The notes under the pieces: model-generated
Databases searched by the model: none
What the model saw: the letters and a program-made list of their open reading frames with translations, nothing else
Told to the model about the DNA's origin: nothing
Position numbers and translations under genes: made by a program
Part shown: positions 1 to 6,695 of the stretch, piece by piece
How the letters are laid out: every line of letters starts with the position of its first letter
How positions within the stretch are numbered: position 1 is the stretch's first letter
Assembly: GCA_028825055.1 (NCBI GenBank)
Contig: JAPKAW010000058.1
Span: 1 to 10,119, forward strand
Origin: Flavobacteriales bacterium
GTDB taxonomy: Bacteria; Bacteroidota; Bacteroidia; Flavobacteriales_D; Sanyastnellaceae
DNA: 10,119 nucleotides
Direction: 5' to 3'

Positions 1-1171
1 TACGAATCGCTCCCAACGCCAAAATGGCAACCTGGGGCTGATTGATAATCGGAGTCCCCATGACATTGCCAAAGGTGCCCACATTGGACATGGTATACGT
101 TCCCCCTGCCGTGTCATCGGGCTTCAACTTTCCTCTTCGAGCTCTATCCGCCAAATCATTTACCTGCTGCGCCAAACCCACCAAGCTAAACTGGTCCGCA
201 TTTTTGATAACAGGTACAATTAGATTGCCTGAAGGCAGCGCAGCGGCCATGCCAAGGTTAATTTGTTTCTTAATGATAATCCGATCACCGTCTACGGTCG
301 CATTGACGCCAGGGAAATCTCGAATCGCTTTCACGATCGCCTCGGCGATCAATGGAGTGAAGGTCAATTTGGTCCCATGTGCCTTTTCAAACTGCGCTTT
401 GTTTTTACTGCGCCATTGCACCATTCTGGTAACATCCGCCTCAACGAAGCTAGTCACGTGCGGACTCGTCTGTACGGAGCGCACCATGTGATCAGCGATC
501 ATTTTTCGCATACGGTCCATCTCAATGATTTCGTCCTGACCTGATACAACAACAGGAGGAGCAGCTACCGCACTCAATGACTTTGAAACCGTCGGTGCAG
601 GAGCAGGCGCCTTGACCGCAGCAATTCCTCGCATGGAAACAAAGCCCAAAATATCCTTTTTAGTCACCCGACCTTCTGAACCTGAACCTGCGATCCCCTC
701 CAATTCTGCAGTCGTAACGCCTTCTGACTTTGCAATGCTGCGAACAAGAGGCGAATAAAATCGTCCTCCAGCACCCGTTCGTCCGGGCATCGTATCCAAA
801 GGAGCTGCAACAGCAGACAATACGGCAGGCGATGGAACTGGAGATTCCCCAGTCGACGGTGTCTCCACAACCGCGGGGGTCGGAACTGCAGCTAGCGCTG
901 GTGGGGCTAACGGAGCAACCGTTGCTTCTCCACCAATCTCAAATCGAGCGATGGCTTGCCCTACGGCCACAACATCCCCTTCAGCGACCAACCACTCGAC
1001 GAGCGTCCCGTCCTCTGGAGCCGGAACTTCACTGTCTACTTTATCCGTAGCAATTTCAACTAGGGGCTCATCGGACTCGACGAACTCACTCGGTGAAACG
1101 ACAAGTTTGGTGATGGTGGCTTCTGCCACACTCTCACCCATTTTCGGAAGGAGGATTTCAATTGTTGCCAT
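1..1171 (-). CDS. 2-oxo acid dehydrogenase complex E2 subunit (dihydrolipoyllysine acyltransferase), 3' end outside window
   Basis: The E2 core enzyme of a 2-oxo acid dehydrogenase complex moves the acyl group from E1 via lipoyl-lysine to coenzyme A in the cytoplasm. Some 390 residues are visible without a stop; the frame runs off the left edge. An N-terminal lipoyl domain (about 1-80) has the lipoylation motif ATDKVDSEV, with Lys44 as acceptor. An Ala/Pro-rich linker (about 85-135) and a peripheral subunit-binding domain (about 139-177, FYSPLVRSIAK and GSEGRVTKKDIL) follow. The catalytic domain starts near 205 and reaches NVGTFGNVMGTPIINQPQ and LGAIR, so the C-terminal HxxxDG active site lies off-window. 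The opening PKMGESVAEATI resembles the branched-chain/broad-specificity E2 of Bacteroidota, but the substrate (branched-chain, 2-oxoglutarate or pyruvate) cannot be settled here. The ATG at 1171 lies inside the 3' end of the upstream glycosyltransferase (14-base overlap), suggesting coupled translation. No E1 or E3 gene is in the window. Confidence 0.93.
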   Translation of the reverse strand, partial: MATIEILLPKMGESVAEATITKLVVSPSEFVESDEPLVEIATDKVDSEVPAPEDGTLVEWLVAEGDVVAVGQAIARFEIGGEATVAPLAPPALAAVPTPAVVETPSTGESPVPSPAVLSAVAAPLDTMPGRTGAGGRFYSPLVRSIAKSEGVTTAELEGIAGSGSEGRVTKKDILGFVSMRGIAAVKAPAPAPTVSKSLSAVAAPPVVVSGQDEIIEMDRMRKMIADHMVRSVQTSPHVTSFVEADVTRMVQWRSKNKAQFEKAHGTKLTFTPLIAEAIVKAIRDFPGVNATVDGDRIIIKKQINLGMAAALPSGNLIVPVIKNADQFSLVGLAQQVNDLADRARRGKLKPDDTAGGTYTMSNVGTFGNVMGTPIINQPQVAILALGAIR

Positions 1172-3140
1172 GGCGATGTATTGCGCGACGCGAAATTAGG
1201 GCTTCCTGGATGACTCCAAGGTCTGTCGTCCAACGATAATCTCGAGCGTAGGTCAAATTGATGCGCTGCCGTACACGAGAATTCATTGATTCAGAGCAAC
1301 TAAACAGATGTCGTTTAAGTCCAGGAAGTTCTTTTCTTTCTGAAGAAAACCCCACCCAAGTGGCCCTTCCGAGCAATACTTGCAGTGCACCTTGAACCCA
1401 AGAAGACCGAGCTAAAAAGAGCCACACAGGCAGTGTGAGCAGCACGAGCAAGGAACAAACAATGTCGAAAAGTCGCTTCGTTCTTTTTGAACCTGGACGC
1501 TGAATAGCCCGATGCAATTCTGTAATCGGAGCAACTTCTGGACCTCCAGACCCCATAATATGTCCTTTGTTTTGTACGGTTTCGGACCACGCGATTCGAA
1601 ACTGAACGCGACTATCTGCCACACGACTCATCAAATCAATGATGTTAAATGCAGTCAAGTCATGGCCGCTCAATACAACTTCGCTAATGCGATGCACTCG
1701 AACGGCTTCGTCCAAATCCTTTGCTGACCCGATCCATTGGATATTATTCAACCCGTTCCTCTTATCCAAAATAGCTGGATCAATCCCATCAGGAAGCAAT
1801 GCCCACATATGAGAGTCAGCGGTTCCGCGCAACTCAACAGAATCCACCAGATCAACCAAGTGCTCTAAGTCAGTTGGCCCTGAAACAAATAGCCTTCTAT
1901 GGGCTTGTTGATTTTTCCAGTTCGGGCCGCCCAATAATTTCCTAAAGACCATGAATACGACCAGAGCAATTGCTGAACCGGCCAATAAAATGGCTCGACT
2001 AAAACGCAATGACTCTGGAAGCAGACCATAGACCGCAAATAACACCAAGCTACCAAAGGCAACGCCTTTCAGAATGCGCGTACCCCGCCATGGTTGATCG
2101 TAGCCACCGCTTAACCAAACGGAAGCCATCCATGTGATGGCGTATGCTGCCAAAGCTACAGTCGCAGGTTTCCACGGGTACACAATCCCCGATTGCGCAC
2201 TGTACAATTGCATCATGGCCACCAAGCCCGTGAAAATCAACAACAGCTCCATTGCTGGCAATGCCCATTTTTTGACCACGCGCGAAAAAATGGCCAAAGC
2301 CGCCCTGAAATAAATTGCCATTTGAATCAAAGCCAACAACACCTTCCCTTCACTCCCTTCAAAATGTGTTCTGGCAAAAATGAGCATCGCTTTGTAAAAG
2401 ACTAACACGTAATTCAACGAACCCTTCTTAGTGCTTTCTCCCTTGTAATGAATGATCGAAGTCCCCGCAAAATAATGGTTCTCCCAACCTCCCTTGAGCA
2501 AGCGCCAGCTGAGATCGATATCTTCACCATACATGAAGTATTGCTCGTCCAACAAACCCACTTTATTCAATGCTTCACGGCGCATCCACATAAACGCACC
2601 GCTTAAGACCTCAATTTTAGCATCCTGTGCCTTCGGCAAATGTCCTTGGTAGTATTGATTAAAACGTGATGATTTAGGTGCCAATCGATAGATTCCCGAG
2701 ATCTTGCAAAACGAAGCCCATGGAGATGGAAGTCCACGCTTTGATTCAGGAAGGTAGCGGCCTTGGCCATCCACCATGGGGACACCAAGCCCTCCCAATT
2801 TTGGATGGGCTTGGGCATAAGCGTGTGTTTTAACCAATGCATCTTCAGGGATGACGGTGTCCGGGTTGAGCAGAAGCACCCATTCTCCACTAGACTGCCG
2901 CACAGCCTCATTGTTGCCACGTGAAAACCCCACATTCTCTTCCAATGCGAGCAATTTAACTTCTGGAAAGTCCCGCCGGACCATCCCACAAGAGCCATCG
3001 ACGGAGCGGTTGTCTACCACCCACACTTCCGCTTGAAAGCCCGCCGCCTCAAACACATCGGTTGCCTTTCGGACCGATGCTAAACATTGAGCAAGAAAGT
3101 GCTCGACGTTGTAATTGACGATGACAATGGAAAGGTCCAT
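1158..3140 (-). CDS. Family 2 glycosyltransferase fused to a degenerate WbaP/WcaJ-like membrane module
   Basis: This 660-residue membrane protein starts with a GT-A family 2 domain (about 1-235) of the rhamnosyltransferase-like type. Visible motifs are SIVIVNYN at 4-11, VVDNRSVDGS at 41-50, the metal-binding region LNPDT at 91-95, GAFMWMRREAL at 181-191, and FMYGEDIDLSWRL with a likely catalytic Glu206/Asp207. A hydrophobic stretch near 265-288 and four probable membrane helices (about 294-312, 325-343, 357-373, 382-400) follow. Then comes a soluble, possibly Rossmann-like domain (about 415-525), and KRTKRLFDIVCSLLVLL at 553-569, which resembles the membrane-entry helix of polyprenyl-phosphate hexose-1-phosphate transferases. 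The remainder lacks their catalytic core. It probably transfers a sugar to a lipid-linked or surface glycan at the inner membrane; donor and acceptor are unknown. It lies 74 bases downstream of recR with its own candidate promoter and overlaps the E2 start. The GT2 call is secure; the C-terminal reading is inference. Confidence 0.88.
   Translation of the reverse strand: MDLSIVIVNYNVEHFLAQCLASVRKATDVFEAAGFQAEVWVVDNRSVDGSCGMVRRDFPEVKLLALEENVGFSRGNNEAVRQSSGEWVLLLNPDTVIPEDALVKTHAYAQAHPKLGGLGVPMVDGQGRYLPESKRGLPSPWASFCKISGIYRLAPKSSRFNQYYQGHLPKAQDAKIEVLSGAFMWMRREALNKVGLLDEQYFMYGEDIDLSWRLLKGGWENHYFAGTSIIHYKGESTKKGSLNYVLVFYKAMLIFARTHFEGSEGKVLLALIQMAIYFRAALAIFSRVVKKWALPAMELLLIFTGLVAMMQLYSAQSGIVYPWKPATVALAAYAITWMASVWLSGGYDQPWRGTRILKGVAFGSLVLFAVYGLLPESLRFSRAILLAGSAIALVVFMVFRKLLGGPNWKNQQAHRRLFVSGPTDLEHLVDLVDSVELRGTADSHMWALLPDGIDPAILDKRNGLNNIQWIGSAKDLDEAVRVHRISEVVLSGHDLTAFNIIDLMSRVADSRVQFRIAWSETVQNKGHIMGSGGPEVAPITELHRAIQRPGSKRTKRLFDIVCSLLVLLTLPVWLFLARSSWVQGALQVLLGRATWVGFSSERKELPGLKRHLFSCSESMNSRVRQRINLTYARDYRWTTDLGVIQEALISRRAIHRHGNN
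1191..1484 (-). other. Remnant of a sugar-phosphate transferase (PHPT) domain within the glycosyltransferase
   Basis: Residues 553-650 of the glycosyltransferase. Family knowledge: PHPT enzymes (WcaJ, WbaP, PglC) begin their catalytic domain with a basic K/R-R-x-F-D helix, continue with a conserved KFRSM-like segment and an Asp-Glu catalytic pair (as in DELPQ), and then reach LxGxMSLVGPRP. Here the helix (KRLFDIV at 555-561) is followed after only about 20 residues by VLLGRATWVGFS (588-599), which resembles the LxGxMSLVGPRP segment. About 70-80 residues carrying the active site appear to be absent. The end YARDYRWTTDLGVIQEAL resembles the usual PHPT C-terminus. The alignment is by eye. Confidence 0.5.
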
Positions 3141-3181
3141 GAACTTAGTCGATTAACAAATCAAGGAGACGGCACATGCTT

Positions 3182-3209
3182 CAAATTTACACCACAACGC
3201 ACAGCCAAA
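3182..3209 (-). promoter_or_regulatory. Candidate Bacteroidota-type promoter for the glycosyltransferase-E2 pair
   Basis: In the 74-base gap after recR, the minus strand reads TTTG (3209-3206), 16 bases, then TAAATTTG (3189-3182). This is an exact match to the TAnnTTTG -7 element with a -33 TTTG at slightly short spacing (the usual range is about 17-23). Transcription would start near 3178, leaving a leader of roughly 35-40 bases before the ATG at 3140. It would let the glycosyltransferase and E2 genes be expressed independently of recR. No terminator hairpin is visible in the gap. Confidence 0.45.
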
Positions 3210-3214
3210 GTTGC

Positions 3215-3835
3215 TCATTGCGTATAGGGCAATCGTTGTCGAATACTCTGTACCAAGGTGGCTTCATCAGCGTGCTGCAAATCATCGCCCACAGCTACGC
3301 CGCGCGCAATAGCTGTTACCTGAACATCGTATGACGCCAATTTTCGAAAAAGATAAAACGCGGTGGTTTCACCCTCCATCGTCGTGGGCAAGGCAAAAAT
3401 GATTTCGAGCTGTTTGGCTTCCTGAATCGGAGATGATGTGACCCGCTCAACGAGTGATTCGATGTTTAAGTCATTGGGGCCCGTTCCATCCATCGGACTA
3501 ATGACACCCCCTAAAACATGGTATAGCCCGCGAAATTGCCCCGTGCTTTCAATGGCCAACAAATCTCTCAAGTCTTCCACAACGCAAATCAATCGATCGT
3601 CTCGGGTTGCATCCTCACAAATGGAACACTGGTCCTGTTCGGTGAGGTTGTGACAAATTTGACATCCACGAATTCCCTGACGCAGTGAAACCAGAGATTC
3701 TGCAAAAGCTTCCACCTGCTCTTCAGTCCTGCGTAACATGTTCAACACCAGCCGCAGCGCAGTCTTTCGACCGATGCCCGGAAGGGAAGCCATGTGGTCC
3801 ACAGCAGTTTCCATAAGACGAGATGGCAATTCCAT
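3215..3835 (-). CDS. recR: Recombination mediator protein RecR
   Basis: RecR works with RecO and RecF to load RecA onto SSB-coated gapped DNA during recombinational repair in the cytoplasm. From the ATG at 3835 it has 206 residues, the normal RecR length. It shows a helix-hairpin-helix region with LPGIGRKTALRLVLNML (about 18-34), a four-cysteine zinc finger (Cys58, Cys61, Cys70, Cys73; CQIC and CSIC), and a Toprim domain (about 80-175) beginning LICVVEDLRDLLAIE with conserved Glu87, followed by the YHVLGGVISPMDGTGP segment. The C-terminal IARGVAVGDDLQHADEATL is also conserved. A TTG at 3880 opens the same frame 15 codons earlier. I chose 3835 because MELPSRLMETAV matches the usual flavobacterial RecR N-terminus and the longer form would overlap the divergent symporter. 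It is the first gene of the minus-strand unit. Confidence 0.97.
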   Translation of the reverse strand: MELPSRLMETAVDHMASLPGIGRKTALRLVLNMLRRTEEQVEAFAESLVSLRQGIRGCQICHNLTEQDQCSICEDATRDDRLICVVEDLRDLLAIESTGQFRGLYHVLGGVISPMDGTGPNDLNIESLVERVTSSPIQEAKQLEIIFALPTTMEGETTAFYLFRKLASYDVQVTAIARGVAVGDDLQHADEATLVQSIRQRLPYTQ

Positions 3836-3840
3836 GCCGA

Positions 3841-3848
3841 CAAAGTTA
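3841..3848 (-). promoter_or_regulatory. TAACTTTG -7 box directly upstream of recR
   Basis: The minus strand reads TAACTTTG, an exact TAnnTTTG match, ending 5 bases before the recR ATG. No TTTG lies at the expected -33 distance; the best is a weak TTC. If used, the transcript would begin at or within a few bases of the start codon, that is, be leaderless or nearly so. The box alone supports a promoter only moderately. Confidence 0.4.
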
Positions 3849-3858
3849 CGGCTTACCG

Positions 3859-3866
3859 CATCTTTG
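3859..3866 (+). promoter_or_regulatory. Imperfect TAnnTTTG box upstream of the symporter gene
   Basis: CATCTTTG differs from TAnnTTTG at the first base only and ends 4 bases before the symporter ATG at 3871. No -33 TTTG is seen upstream. It mirrors the recR box in the same 35-base divergent gap, so the two genes may be fired from back-to-back promoters. Low confidence because an 8-base near-match can occur by chance. Confidence 0.25.
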
Positions 3867-3870
3867 AACC

Positions 3871-5376
3871 ATGAATCCAATCTTGGTCCTCTCCGTTTTC
3901 GTCGGTTATGTCATCCTCTTGCTGTTCATCGCACATCGAACAAGCAAACAGACCGTTGGGATTTCCGAATCTGAGCAGTTTTTTCTCGCCGGCAGAAGCG
4001 CCCCTTGGTATGTCGTAGCCTTTGGCATGTTAGGGGCGTCTTTGAGCGGCGTGACCTTCATCAGCGTTCCAGGTTGGGTAGGCACTCAAGGGTTTACTTA
4101 CATGCAAATGGTATTGGGCTATCTAGCAGGATATGCGTTCATCATGGCCGTTTTGCTCCCGCTTTACTATCGGTTGGGATTGACCAGCATTTACGGCTAT
4201 TTCAAAAGTCGCTATGGGCCAAGAGCTTATCGTACAGGAGCATCCTTCTTCATCCTTTCTCGCATCATTGGCGCGTCCTTTCGATTGTTCTTAGTGGCTT
4301 TGGTGGTTCAAATGTTTGTCCTCACCCCGTTGGGATGGGATTTTCATTGGTCACTGCCCGTCGTTGGAGATATCCCTGTCGGATTGGCCTTGGCGGTCGC
4401 AACCATCATTGGGGTCATCTATGCTTACACGCGAAAGGGCGGCATAGGTACCATTATTTGGACGGATACACTTCAGACGGCTGCCATGTTGATTGCGGTG
4501 GTTCTCGCCGTGGTCGTCTTAGCCCGTGAGCTCAATTGGGACTTGGGACATCTCCCCGGCCACATTCGTGATACCCCTTGGAGTAATTGGTGGGTTCTAG
4601 ACGATTGGAAGGCGCCTAACCATGCACTCAAGCATTTTTTAGCGGGTGCTTTTGTCGCCATCGCGATGACCGGCATGGACCAGGATATGATGCAGAAAAA
4701 CCTTGCGTGTAAAAACGTCAAAGAAGCCCGGTGGAACATGGGGTCGTTTTCTTTGGTTTTGGTTGGAGTCAACGTGCTGTTTCTCTCTCTAGGCGTCCTT
4801 CTCTATGCCTATGCGGAACAAACCGGACTGCAAGTGGAACGAGCGGATGGACTTTTCCCAACCATCGCTTTGAATGCTTCATTAGGTTTGGGTGTTGGCA
4901 TCGCCTTTCTCATTGGCCTACTTGCATCGGCGTTCAGTTCTGCAGACAGCGCTTTGACTGCCTTGACTACCTCTGTTTGTGTTGATTTGATTCAAACAGA
5001 ATCGATGGAGTCCTCGCGAGGAAATGCTATCCGGAAGAAGGTGCACGGTCTGGTCGCAGTGGTCTTATTTGGTGTCATCATGGGCTTTTCTTCGGTTGAA
5101 GACACTTCTGTAGTTTCTGCTATTTTCACTGCAGCCAACTACACCTACGGGCCCTTACTCGGCTTGTTTGCATTTGGTTTGATGAGCAATCGCACCCCAA
5201 AGGACAATTGGATTCCGGTGATTGCACTGCTCTCCCCATTCATTTGCTTTGCATTGGAGTCCTGGTTGAAGAGTCACTTCGGGTTCAGTTTTGGATTCGC
5301 TTTACTGCCGGTCAATGGACTATTCACGTGCATCGGACTTTGGATAATTTCACTCGAAATAAAACCCCGGCTTTAG
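3871..5376 (+). CDS. Sodium:solute symporter (SSS family)
   Basis: An inner-membrane transporter of 501 residues, predicted by family to couple Na+ influx to uptake of a small solute. It is hydrophobic throughout, with about 13 likely membrane helices and LeuT-fold family features. These are GASLSGVTFISVPGWV (55-70, the broken first core helix), GYFKSRYGPRAYRTGA (109-124), KGGIGTIIWTDTLQ (189-202), GMDQDMMQKNLACKN (268-282), and AFSSADSALTALTTS (354-368), where the Ser pair of the Na2 sodium site is expected. Length is normal and no key segment is missing. The start gives the usual short lead into helix 1 (MNPILVLSVFVGYVILLL). The substrate cannot be read from sequence; sugar, proline, pantothenate or sialic acid relatives are all possible. 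It is divergent from recR and separated from the next gene by 99 bases containing a promoter, so it may be a single-gene transcript with read-through. Confidence 0.94.
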   Translation: MNPILVLSVFVGYVILLLFIAHRTSKQTVGISESEQFFLAGRSAPWYVVAFGMLGASLSGVTFISVPGWVGTQGFTYMQMVLGYLAGYAFIMAVLLPLYYRLGLTSIYGYFKSRYGPRAYRTGASFFILSRIIGASFRLFLVALVVQMFVLTPLGWDFHWSLPVVGDIPVGLALAVATIIGVIYAYTRKGGIGTIIWTDTLQTAAMLIAVVLAVVVLARELNWDLGHLPGHIRDTPWSNWWVLDDWKAPNHALKHFLAGAFVAIAMTGMDQDMMQKNLACKNVKEARWNMGSFSLVLVGVNVLFLSLGVLLYAYAEQTGLQVERADGLFPTIALNASLGLGVGIAFLIGLLASAFSSADSALTALTTSVCVDLIQTESMESSRGNAIRKKVHGLVAVVLFGVIMGFSSVEDTSVVSAIFTAANYTYGPLLGLFAFGLMSNRTPKDNWIPVIALLSPFICFALESWLKSHFGFSFGFALLPVNGLFTCIGLWIISLEIKPRL

Positions 5377-5418
5377 AAGGTGTTTCATCCACAACGGTAT
5401 CATGAAAAAAGGATGTGC

Positions 5419-5453
5419 TTTGGACGTGCGCATCTTGACCGGATTTAACTTTG
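5419..5453 (+). promoter_or_regulatory. Candidate Bacteroidota-type promoter for the aminotransferase-menG cluster
   Basis: Within the 99-base gap 5377-5475 there is TTTG at 5419-5422, 23 bases, then TAACTTTG at 5446-5453, an exact TAnnTTTG -7 element at the long end of the reported spacing. Transcription would begin near 5457-5460, giving a leader of about 16-20 bases before the ATG at 5476. It is the best promoter match in the window and sits ahead of four tightly packed genes. Confidence 0.55.
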
Positions 5454-5464
5454 TGTCTCAATTC

Positions 5465-5474
5465 GAATCGATTC
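5465..5474. repeat. Short palindrome GAATCGATTC just before the aminotransferase start
   Basis: A perfect 10-base palindrome ends one base before the ATG at 5476 and overlaps TTCGAA (5462-5467). It lies near the predicted transcription start, where a repressor could bind, but it is short and could be chance. Confidence 0.2.
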
Positions 5475-5475
5475 A

Positions 5476-6672
5476 ATGGATCAACGTCCTTCCTCTCTTA
5501 TCAATCGTTTATCAGAATCCGCAACGATTGCGATGGCGCGCAAAGCAAGTGAGCTCAAAAGCTCCGGTGTTGACGTCATTTCTCTGTCTCTTGGTGAGCC
5601 TGATTTCGACACGCCACAACCGATGAAAGACGCGGGGATTCAGGCCATTGAGAACAACGTTACTCACTACACCCCCGTCCCTGGAATCCTGAGTGTGCGA
5701 GAGGCCATCTGTCGAAAGTTTAAACGAGACAACGGACTGCATTTTGACGCTGATCAAATTGTTGTCTCCAATGGAGCAAAGCAGAGTATCACCAATGTGG
5801 TATTGGCATTGGTTGATCCCGGCGAGGAAGTCATTTTACCAGCACCTTACTGGGTGAGCTATGCCGACATGGTTGCCTTTGCAGGAGGAAAAACAGTCAT
5901 CCTACCGACTAGGATTGAAGAAGACTTCAAAATCAACCCACAGGCGTTAGAAGCGGCCATCAATGCCAACACCCGCCTGTTGATTTACTCATCGCCATGC
6001 AACCCAAGTGGCTCCGTTTACACGCAGGAGGAGATTGATGCATTGGCCGCGGTATTGATTCGAAACCCCCACGTTTTTGTCATCTCTGACGAGATTTACG
6101 AATTGATCAACTTCACGGGGAAACACGCCTCATTGGGGGCCATTGAAGGCATTCAAGACCGTGTAATTACAGTGAACGGGGTCTCCAAGAGCTTTGCCAT
6201 GACCGGATGGCGTTTGGGCTACATCGGCGCTCCACACTGGATTGCTAAAGCCTGCACGAAAATTCAAGGTCAAGTGACATCGGCCCCCTGCAGCATTGCT
6301 CAAGTAGCCGCTGGAGCTGCTATGGATGCCGACCCAAGCATTGCAGATGAAATGAAGGCTGCGTTTCTTCAGAGAAGAGACCTTATGATTGATGGACTGT
6401 CCAGCATACCGGGCTTCAAGGTAAACCGTCCAATGGGAGCCTTTTACCTGTTCCCCGATGTCAGTGCGTTGTTTGGGAAATCCCATTCCGAAGGCACCAT
6501 TGCCAATTCCTCTGATTTCTCGATGTATTTACTTGATAAAGCCCACGTAGCGACAGTTGCTGGATCCGCATTTGGAACTCCTGAGTGCATTCGCCTGTCT
6601 TACGCCGCCTCCGAAGAACAACTCTTGGAGGCTGTGCGTAGAATCGCAGAAGCAGTATCTGTGCTCCAATGA
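5476..6672 (+). CDS. Class I pyridoxal-phosphate aminotransferase (aspartate aminotransferase type Ib-like)
   Basis: A cytoplasmic PLP enzyme of 398 residues that moves an amino group between an amino acid and a 2-oxo acid; aspartate/2-oxoglutarate is the most likely pair. Visible fold-type I landmarks are SLGEPDFDTP (38-47), HYTPVPG (64-70), SNGAKQSI (98-105), PAPYWVSY (122-129), SPCNPSG with Asn176 (173-179), SDEIY with Asp205 and Tyr208 (204-208), and NGVSKSFAMTGWRLGY, in which Lys238 is the expected Schiff-base lysine. The C-terminal GTPECIRLSYA supplies the Arg expected to bind the substrate carboxylate. Length is normal. Bacteroidota relatives are annotated as AspC-like, but prephenate, kynurenine or broad aromatic activity cannot be excluded. 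The start at 5476 gives the usual N-terminus (about 20 residues before AMARKASEL). It heads the four-gene cluster, 23 bases before the kinase. Confidence 0.94.
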   Translation: MDQRPSSLINRLSESATIAMARKASELKSSGVDVISLSLGEPDFDTPQPMKDAGIQAIENNVTHYTPVPGILSVREAICRKFKRDNGLHFDADQIVVSNGAKQSITNVVLALVDPGEEVILPAPYWVSYADMVAFAGGKTVILPTRIEEDFKINPQALEAAINANTRLLIYSSPCNPSGSVYTQEEIDALAAVLIRNPHVFVISDEIYELINFTGKHASLGAIEGIQDRVITVNGVSKSFAMTGWRLGYIGAPHWIAKACTKIQGQVTSAPCSIAQVAAGAAMDADPSIADEMKAAFLQRRDLMIDGLSSIPGFKVNRPMGAFYLFPDVSALFGKSHSEGTIANSSDFSMYLLDKAHVATVAGSAFGTPECIRLSYAASEEQLLEAVRRIAEAVSVLQ

Positions 6673-6683
6673 CCTCCCTGCTT

Positions 6684-6691
6684 TAACTTCG
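6684..6691 (+). promoter_or_regulatory. Imperfect TAnnTTTG box (TAACTTCG) before the kinase gene
   Basis: The 23-base gap after the aminotransferase holds TAACTTCG, one mismatch from TAnnTTTG, ending 4 bases before the ATG at 6696. No -33 TTTG is seen. The distance to the start codon matches that of the boxes at recR and the symporter. It could be a weak internal promoter or chance. Confidence 0.2.
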
Positions 6692-6695
6692 CTTA

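Noticed and set aside
42..491. 149-codon plus-strand open frame opposite the E2 gene
   Set aside because: It is antisense to a clearly conserved E2 catalytic domain and its translation has no recognisable family features; it is a shadow of the real frame.
1191..1590. A frameshift hiding the missing catalytic core of the PHPT-like domain
   Set aside because: The region between the KRLFD helix and VLLGRATWVG has too few bases to encode the core in any frame, and the alternative minus-strand frames show no KFRSM or DELPQ-like motif. A deletion fits better than a frameshift.
3215..3880. Longer RecR from a TTG at 3880
   Set aside because: It adds 15 residues unlike known RecR N-termini and overlaps the divergent symporter start; the ATG at 3835 matches the family.
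5383..5407. TTTCAT/ATGAAA inverted repeat as a terminator after the symporter
   Set aside because: The stem is only 6 A/T-rich pairs with a 13-base loop, and no T-tract follows on the transcribed strand.
5402..5626. 74-codon open frame starting MKKGCALDV before the aminotransferase
   Set aside because: Most of it overlaps the conserved aminotransferase N-terminus in another frame, it spans the promoter, and it looks like no known protein.
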